A stretch of 8,937 bases of DNA from Sediminispirochaeta sp. (lineage in GTDB: Bacteria; Spirochaetota; Spirochaetia; DSM-16054; Sediminispirochaetaceae), in contig DSBN01000100.1 in NCBI GenBank assembly GCA_011046055.1, positions 1-8,937 on the forward strand, given 5' to 3'. The position numbers and the translations under genes were made by a program. This document shows, piece by piece, positions 6,079 to 8,937 of this stretch (position 1 is the stretch's first letter; each line of letters opens with the position of its first letter). The notes beneath the pieces are model-generated. The model had not been told where the DNA came from, ran no database searches, and saw only the letters and a program-made list of their open reading frames with translations.

Positions 6079-8115
6079 ATGAAAAGATCACTTTTGCTGA
6101 GTCTCAGTCTGATTCTCTTCCTGTTGGGAGAGATTATTATTGGCGGGGGAGCCGTGGCCTATGGATTTCTCCAGGGCCAAGACAGCTTCCATAGCAGCGG
6201 AGCCCTGAATTTTTTCCTGATCAATACGGTACTTCTATTTTTGTTCTTGATTCTCTTGGCTTGGGTGCTCCATACCAGGGTACTTCGACCTATCCGAGTG
6301 ATGACTCGTCGCATCGAAGAGCTCGGATCGGGACGTGGCGACTTGTCGAGGAAGCTCCAGATTGATCGAAAGGACGAACTAGGACAGCTGGGACGGGCCT
6401 TCAACGGCTTTCTGAATCGTTTCAACGTCCTGTTGCTGAGAGTCAGAACGATCGAGGATTTGGGCCGGGGTATCGGAAGGGGGATCGAAGAGAAGGCTTC
6501 CACCGTAGTCTCGGCCGTAGAGGAGATCCATCGGACCATCAGCTCGTTGCAGGATCAGTTCGATCAACTAAACCGGAGAATCGAAGACTCGAACCAAGAA
6601 ATTCACGATATAAACAGCCACATCTACAACGTGGTGCAGCTCATCTCCAATCAGTCCTCGGCGGTTCTGCAGTCCGCCGGAGCCGTTGAGGAGTCCAACG
6701 CCACCATCGGATCTATCAACAAACGGATGCAGGAAAGCTCTGAATCGGTGCTGCAGCTCAGCGCTCTTGGGGAGACCGGGCGGGAGGATATGGAGGAGAC
6801 CCTTGAAGAGAGCAGAAAAATCTCGAACTCCATCGACGCAATTAATGAAATGGCCGAGATTATTCATGGAATATCCGACAGTACCAACCTCCTCTCAATG
6901 AACGCAGCCATAGAGGCGGCCCACGCCGGAGAGGCGGGAAGGGGTTTCGCCGTTGTGGCCGAAGAGATCAAAAGACTCGCCGAAAACAGCGGTGAGAACT
7001 CCCACGAGATCAGCACCCGGCTCAGTGAAATAAATGAACATATCCGCCTTTTGGCTCAGATCTCGGAAAAAACCGGCTCATCCTTGGAGACCATTCTCAG
7101 CAGCATTGGATCGGTTGCGGAGAATATGCAGGAAATATCCGGAGGTATGAGCCAAATCGCCGGCGGTAGCAGCGAAATCAGCAGCTCCCTGACCCAGCTA
7201 CGGGAGATCACCGACGACGTGAAGTCTTCCGCTGAACAGATGGAAGAGAAGATGAACAGCATCGACGAGTTCATGCAGAACGTCGGCTCTTTGGCCCAGC
7301 AAAACCTCTCCAGCGTTCGGGAAGTTACCGCGGCGATCGAACACATCTCCGCCGACGTCACGAGTCTGGAGAAAATACAACGGGAGAACAACGAAAACCT
7401 GGACGATCTTCATCGGGAAATTCACCACTACGACACGGCGCCCCTCATCGTCTCGGAAAATATCGTTCCCTACAACTATCTCGAAGACAACAAACCCGCC
7501 GGAATATCTACGGAGATCCTGCAGCAAATTCTATCCCGTTTGGACCTGGACTGGCAAATCGAGTTCATGCCCTGGTCCATGGCGTACAGCATGGCCACCA
7601 AACAGGCCAATATCCTGCTCTACTCCATGCTCAGAACCCCCGAGAGGGAGAAGCAGTTCCACTGGGTGGGTCCCCTGTTCACCGATACCATGGCGGTATA
7701 CAAACGTCGGGATAAACAGGAGCTGCGGGCTTCTAACATCGAGGAACTACGCGCCCACACAATCGGGGCTATCCGGGAGAACTACGACTCCCAGTACTTC
7801 GGAAAGCAGGGTTTTGTGGAGGGCAAAAACATGATCCTCGTCGATAGCCAAGAGGAGAACATCTCAAATCTGGCCTCCGGCAAAGTCGAGGCGATCTCTC
7901 TCACCGCCTCCCAGTTCCACAGCCAGATGAAGGCCATGGGACTCGCGGCCGAGGACTACACCGCCCTTTTCGAGCTCAGCGATGTATCCAACGACATCTA
8001 CCTGGTGTTCAGTCTCCAGACTCCCACCGAGCTGGTTAAAAAGTTCCGCGAAGCCTTGAAAGTGGTTAAACAGGGCCGAGGCTACTCGAAGCTGCTGAAG
8101 AAGTACCTGGGATAG
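6079..8115 (+). CDS. methyl-accepting chemotaxis protein with C-terminal cytoplasmic solute-binding (SBP_bac_3) domain
   Basis: This 678-residue chemoreceptor controls the CheA kinase array. TM1 (about 5-31) and TM2 (about 43-66) are separated by only about a dozen residues, so there is no normal periplasmic ligand domain. HAMP follows (about 67-120; PIRVMTRRIEEL, DELGQLGRAFN). A long helical region and the signalling hairpin come next, with the tip at about 264-305 (STNLLSMNAAIEAAHAGEAGR, then GFAVVAEEIKRLAE). From about 452 to 678 lies a family-3 periplasmic-binding-protein-like domain. It opens with PLIVSENIVPYNYLE, has RTPEREKQFHWVGPLF (519-534) and ends in FREALKVVKQGRGYSKLLKKYLG, as in amino-acid-binding proteins. 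No membrane segment follows the hairpin, so this domain should be in the cytoplasm. The ATG at 6079 has AGGA 6 bases upstream. No che genes are nearby. The ligand is unknown. The gene is divergent from the two-component operon. Confidence 0.9.
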   Translation: MKRSLLLSLSLILFLLGEIIIGGGAVAYGFLQGQDSFHSSGALNFFLINTVLLFLFLILLAWVLHTRVLRPIRVMTRRIEELGSGRGDLSRKLQIDRKDELGQLGRAFNGFLNRFNVLLLRVRTIEDLGRGIGRGIEEKASTVVSAVEEIHRTISSLQDQFDQLNRRIEDSNQEIHDINSHIYNVVQLISNQSSAVLQSAGAVEESNATIGSINKRMQESSESVLQLSALGETGREDMEETLEESRKISNSIDAINEMAEIIHGISDSTNLLSMNAAIEAAHAGEAGRGFAVVAEEIKRLAENSGENSHEISTRLSEINEHIRLLAQISEKTGSSLETILSSIGSVAENMQEISGGMSQIAGGSSEISSSLTQLREITDDVKSSAEQMEEKMNSIDEFMQNVGSLAQQNLSSVREVTAAIEHISADVTSLEKIQRENNENLDDLHREIHHYDTAPLIVSENIVPYNYLEDNKPAGISTEILQQILSRLDLDWQIEFMPWSMAYSMATKQANILLYSMLRTPEREKQFHWVGPLFTDTMAVYKRRDKQELRASNIEELRAHTIGAIRENYDSQYFGKQGFVEGKNMILVDSQEENISNLASGKVEAISLTASQFHSQMKAMGLAAEDYTALFELSDVSNDIYLVFSLQTPTELVKKFREALKVVKQGRGYSKLLKKYLG

Positions 8116-8136
8116 TTACTCCTCAAACGACGGCTG
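8116..8136. other. convergent gap without visible terminator
   Basis: Only 21 bases separate the stop of the chemoreceptor from the stop of the leftward phosphoribosyltransferase. No GC-rich hairpin with a T-run is seen for either gene, so their transcripts may overlap. Confidence 0.5.
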
Positions 8137-8661
8137 TCAACTACGGGACAGGCGGTCTTGCTCCAATATATCGTCGGCGTCCCAGGGGTAACAGATCCAG
8201 GCGTCCTCCAACTCCAGTCCATAGAAGTAGTGTTCCACCTCCCGCGGTATTTCTCCCCTCTTCTCCTTCCGTTTATTGTGTAGTACCGCCACCGCGATTT
8301 CCGCCGGCTGGTGTTTCAACAGCTCCCGGAGACAGTACTCGAGGGTGACCCGTGAGTCGTCGACCTCGTCGACCAGCAGTATTCGCTTGCCCTGCAGCTT
8401 TTTCTCCACCTCGTCGATCCACTGTATCTTCTGCGGCGAGTCTTTGGGGTTGTTTTCACTGTCATAGTAGGATATTCCGACGGTGAATATCGGCTTGTCC
8501 AGAAAGGTCTTCAGTATTCGGGCGGGGATGAAGCCTCCGGTACCGATGGCGACCATGAGCTGCGGGTCGTAGCCGGAGCTCTTGATCTGACCGGCCATAT
8601 CTTTGATGGTCTGGTGAATGTCGTTGTATGAAAAGTATATTTTTTTTGGCTCTTCGCTCAT
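8137..8661 (-). CDS. purine phosphoribosyltransferase, Hpt1-like (hypoxanthine/xanthine type)
   Basis: This 174-residue cytoplasmic enzyme belongs to the type I phosphoribosyltransferases, which join a nucleobase to PRPP in salvage. The PRPP-binding motif is RILLVDEVDDSRVTL (93-107). The variant DEVDDSRVTL, rather than DDVxDTGxTL, points to the yeast Hpt1-like group (COG2236). The N-terminal GTGGFIPAR (40-48) is the pyrophosphate loop. WICYPWDADD (155-164) near the C-terminus fits the same group. Length is normal. The ATG at 8661 overlaps the upstream aminopeptidase stop as ATGA, with GAGGGGAG 7 bases before it. The base used (hypoxanthine, guanine or xanthine) cannot be read from sequence. 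The link to the aminopeptidase suggests general nutrient salvage, an inference. Confidence 0.88.
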   Translation of the reverse strand: MSEEPKKIYFSYNDIHQTIKDMAGQIKSSGYDPQLMVAIGTGGFIPARILKTFLDKPIFTVGISYYDSENNPKDSPQKIQWIDEVEKKLQGKRILLVDEVDDSRVTLEYCLRELLKHQPAEIAVAVLHNKRKEKRGEIPREVEHYFYGLELEDAWICYPWDADDILEQDRLSRS

Positions 8662-8937
8662 ATTTGTTCTCCCCTCGTCAAAAGCTCTCGATTCAATTCT
8701 CCCCGTTCGAGCAGAACTACGGTACTCCCGTCGGCCAACTGGGCTTCGATGCTCGGGTTGTACATCAAGTTATCCAGGTGTATCAGCGCTGGGGCATCCT
8801 CGTCGTAATTTGCCCCAATGGCGATATGCGCCGTATGGTAGGCTTTCTCGTCCTCCAGCATACGCCCGGTCACCTTCGCGGCGGGATTCAGTCCAATTCC
8901 AAGCTCACCGAGGTTGCTCGCGTTGTCTACATAGGTC
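8658..8937 (-). CDS. partial M29-family aminopeptidase (C-terminal part)
   Basis: Only the last 92 residues are visible, and the start lies beyond the right edge. The open frame continues without a stop to position 8937, so the GTG at 8873 is internal and not the start. The visible part reads TYVDNASNLGELGIGLNP, then the TGRMLEDEKAYHTAHIAIG block, then IHLDNLMYNPSIEAQLADGS. These blocks are typical of the thermophilic metallo-aminopeptidase (aminopeptidase T/AmpS) family. The His of TAHIA (codon 8828-8826) and the His and Asp of HLD (8780-8778 and 8774-8772) correspond, from memory of the family, to the metal-binding site. Related non-peptidase enzymes share this fold, so peptidase activity is not certain. 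Its TGA overlaps the start of the phosphoribosyltransferase by 4 bases, so the two are translationally coupled. Confidence 0.8.
   Translation of the reverse strand, partial: TYVDNASNLGELGIGLNPAAKVTGRMLEDEKAYHTAHIAIGANYDEDAPALIHLDNLMYNPSIEAQLADGSTVVLLERGELNRELLTRGEQI
8669..8676 (-). promoter_or_regulatory. Shine-Dalgarno of the phosphoribosyltransferase
   Basis: GAGGGGAG on the minus strand sits inside the aminopeptidase coding end, 7 bases from the ATG at 8661. It supports that start and coupled translation. Confidence 0.65.

Noticed and set aside
8658..8873. Independent 71-residue gene starting at GTG 8873
   Set aside because: The frame stays open to the window edge and the upstream residues continue the aminopeptidase family pattern, so this is the end of a larger gene.
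1..8937. CRISPR array, tRNA, rRNA, insertion sequence or phage genes
   Set aside because: No regularly spaced direct repeats, no cloverleaf-like or rRNA-like segments, and no transposase, integrase or phage-like reading frames were seen.

Overview
The window looks like chromosomal DNA of a free-living spirochaete (Spirochaeta-like). This is an inference. It rests mainly on the methyl-accepting chemotaxis protein, whose signalling tip (TNLLSMNAAIEAAHAGEAG) has the flavour I associate with Spirochaetes, and on frequent TTG/GTG starts. There are no tRNAs, rRNAs, insertion sequences or CRISPR arrays. The sequence is almost entirely coding and holds eight protein genes plus one partial gene at the right edge.

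Layout. Positions 1-219 are AT-rich and non-coding, with a weak candidate promoter. At 220-1884 (+) lies a Na+/phosphate cotransporter of the NptA type with a PhoU-like tail. It ends tail-to-tail with, and overlaps by 39 bases, a leftward block at 5980-1846. Read in transcription order, that block contains a very charged 82-residue protein of unknown function, an OmpR/PhoB-type response regulator, a membrane sensor histidine kinase, a DUF432 protein, and a small MscS-type mechanosensitive channel. The last four genes are joined by stop/start overlaps or by a stop codon lying inside the next gene's Shine-Dalgarno, so they very probably form one transcription unit. A 98-base divergent intergenic region (5981-6078) separates this block from a rightward chemoreceptor gene (6079-8115). 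The receptor has two N-terminal membrane segments, almost no periplasmic loop, HAMP, the MCP signalling hairpin, and then a C-terminal family-3 solute-binding domain that should lie in the cytoplasm. At the right end, leftward, are an Hpt1-like purine phosphoribosyltransferase and the C-terminus of an M29-type aminopeptidase, overlapping by ATGA.

How it may work together. The five-gene leftward operon couples a two-component system to a mechanosensitive channel and its frequent neighbour DUF432, which suggests an envelope- or osmotic-stress module. The stimulus is not known, although the kinase's extracytoplasmic loop carries a Met-rich stretch. The chemoreceptor shares the operon's divergent promoter region and could be co-regulated with it. 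The two most unusual items are the inverted-architecture chemoreceptor and the operon with its small charged leader gene.
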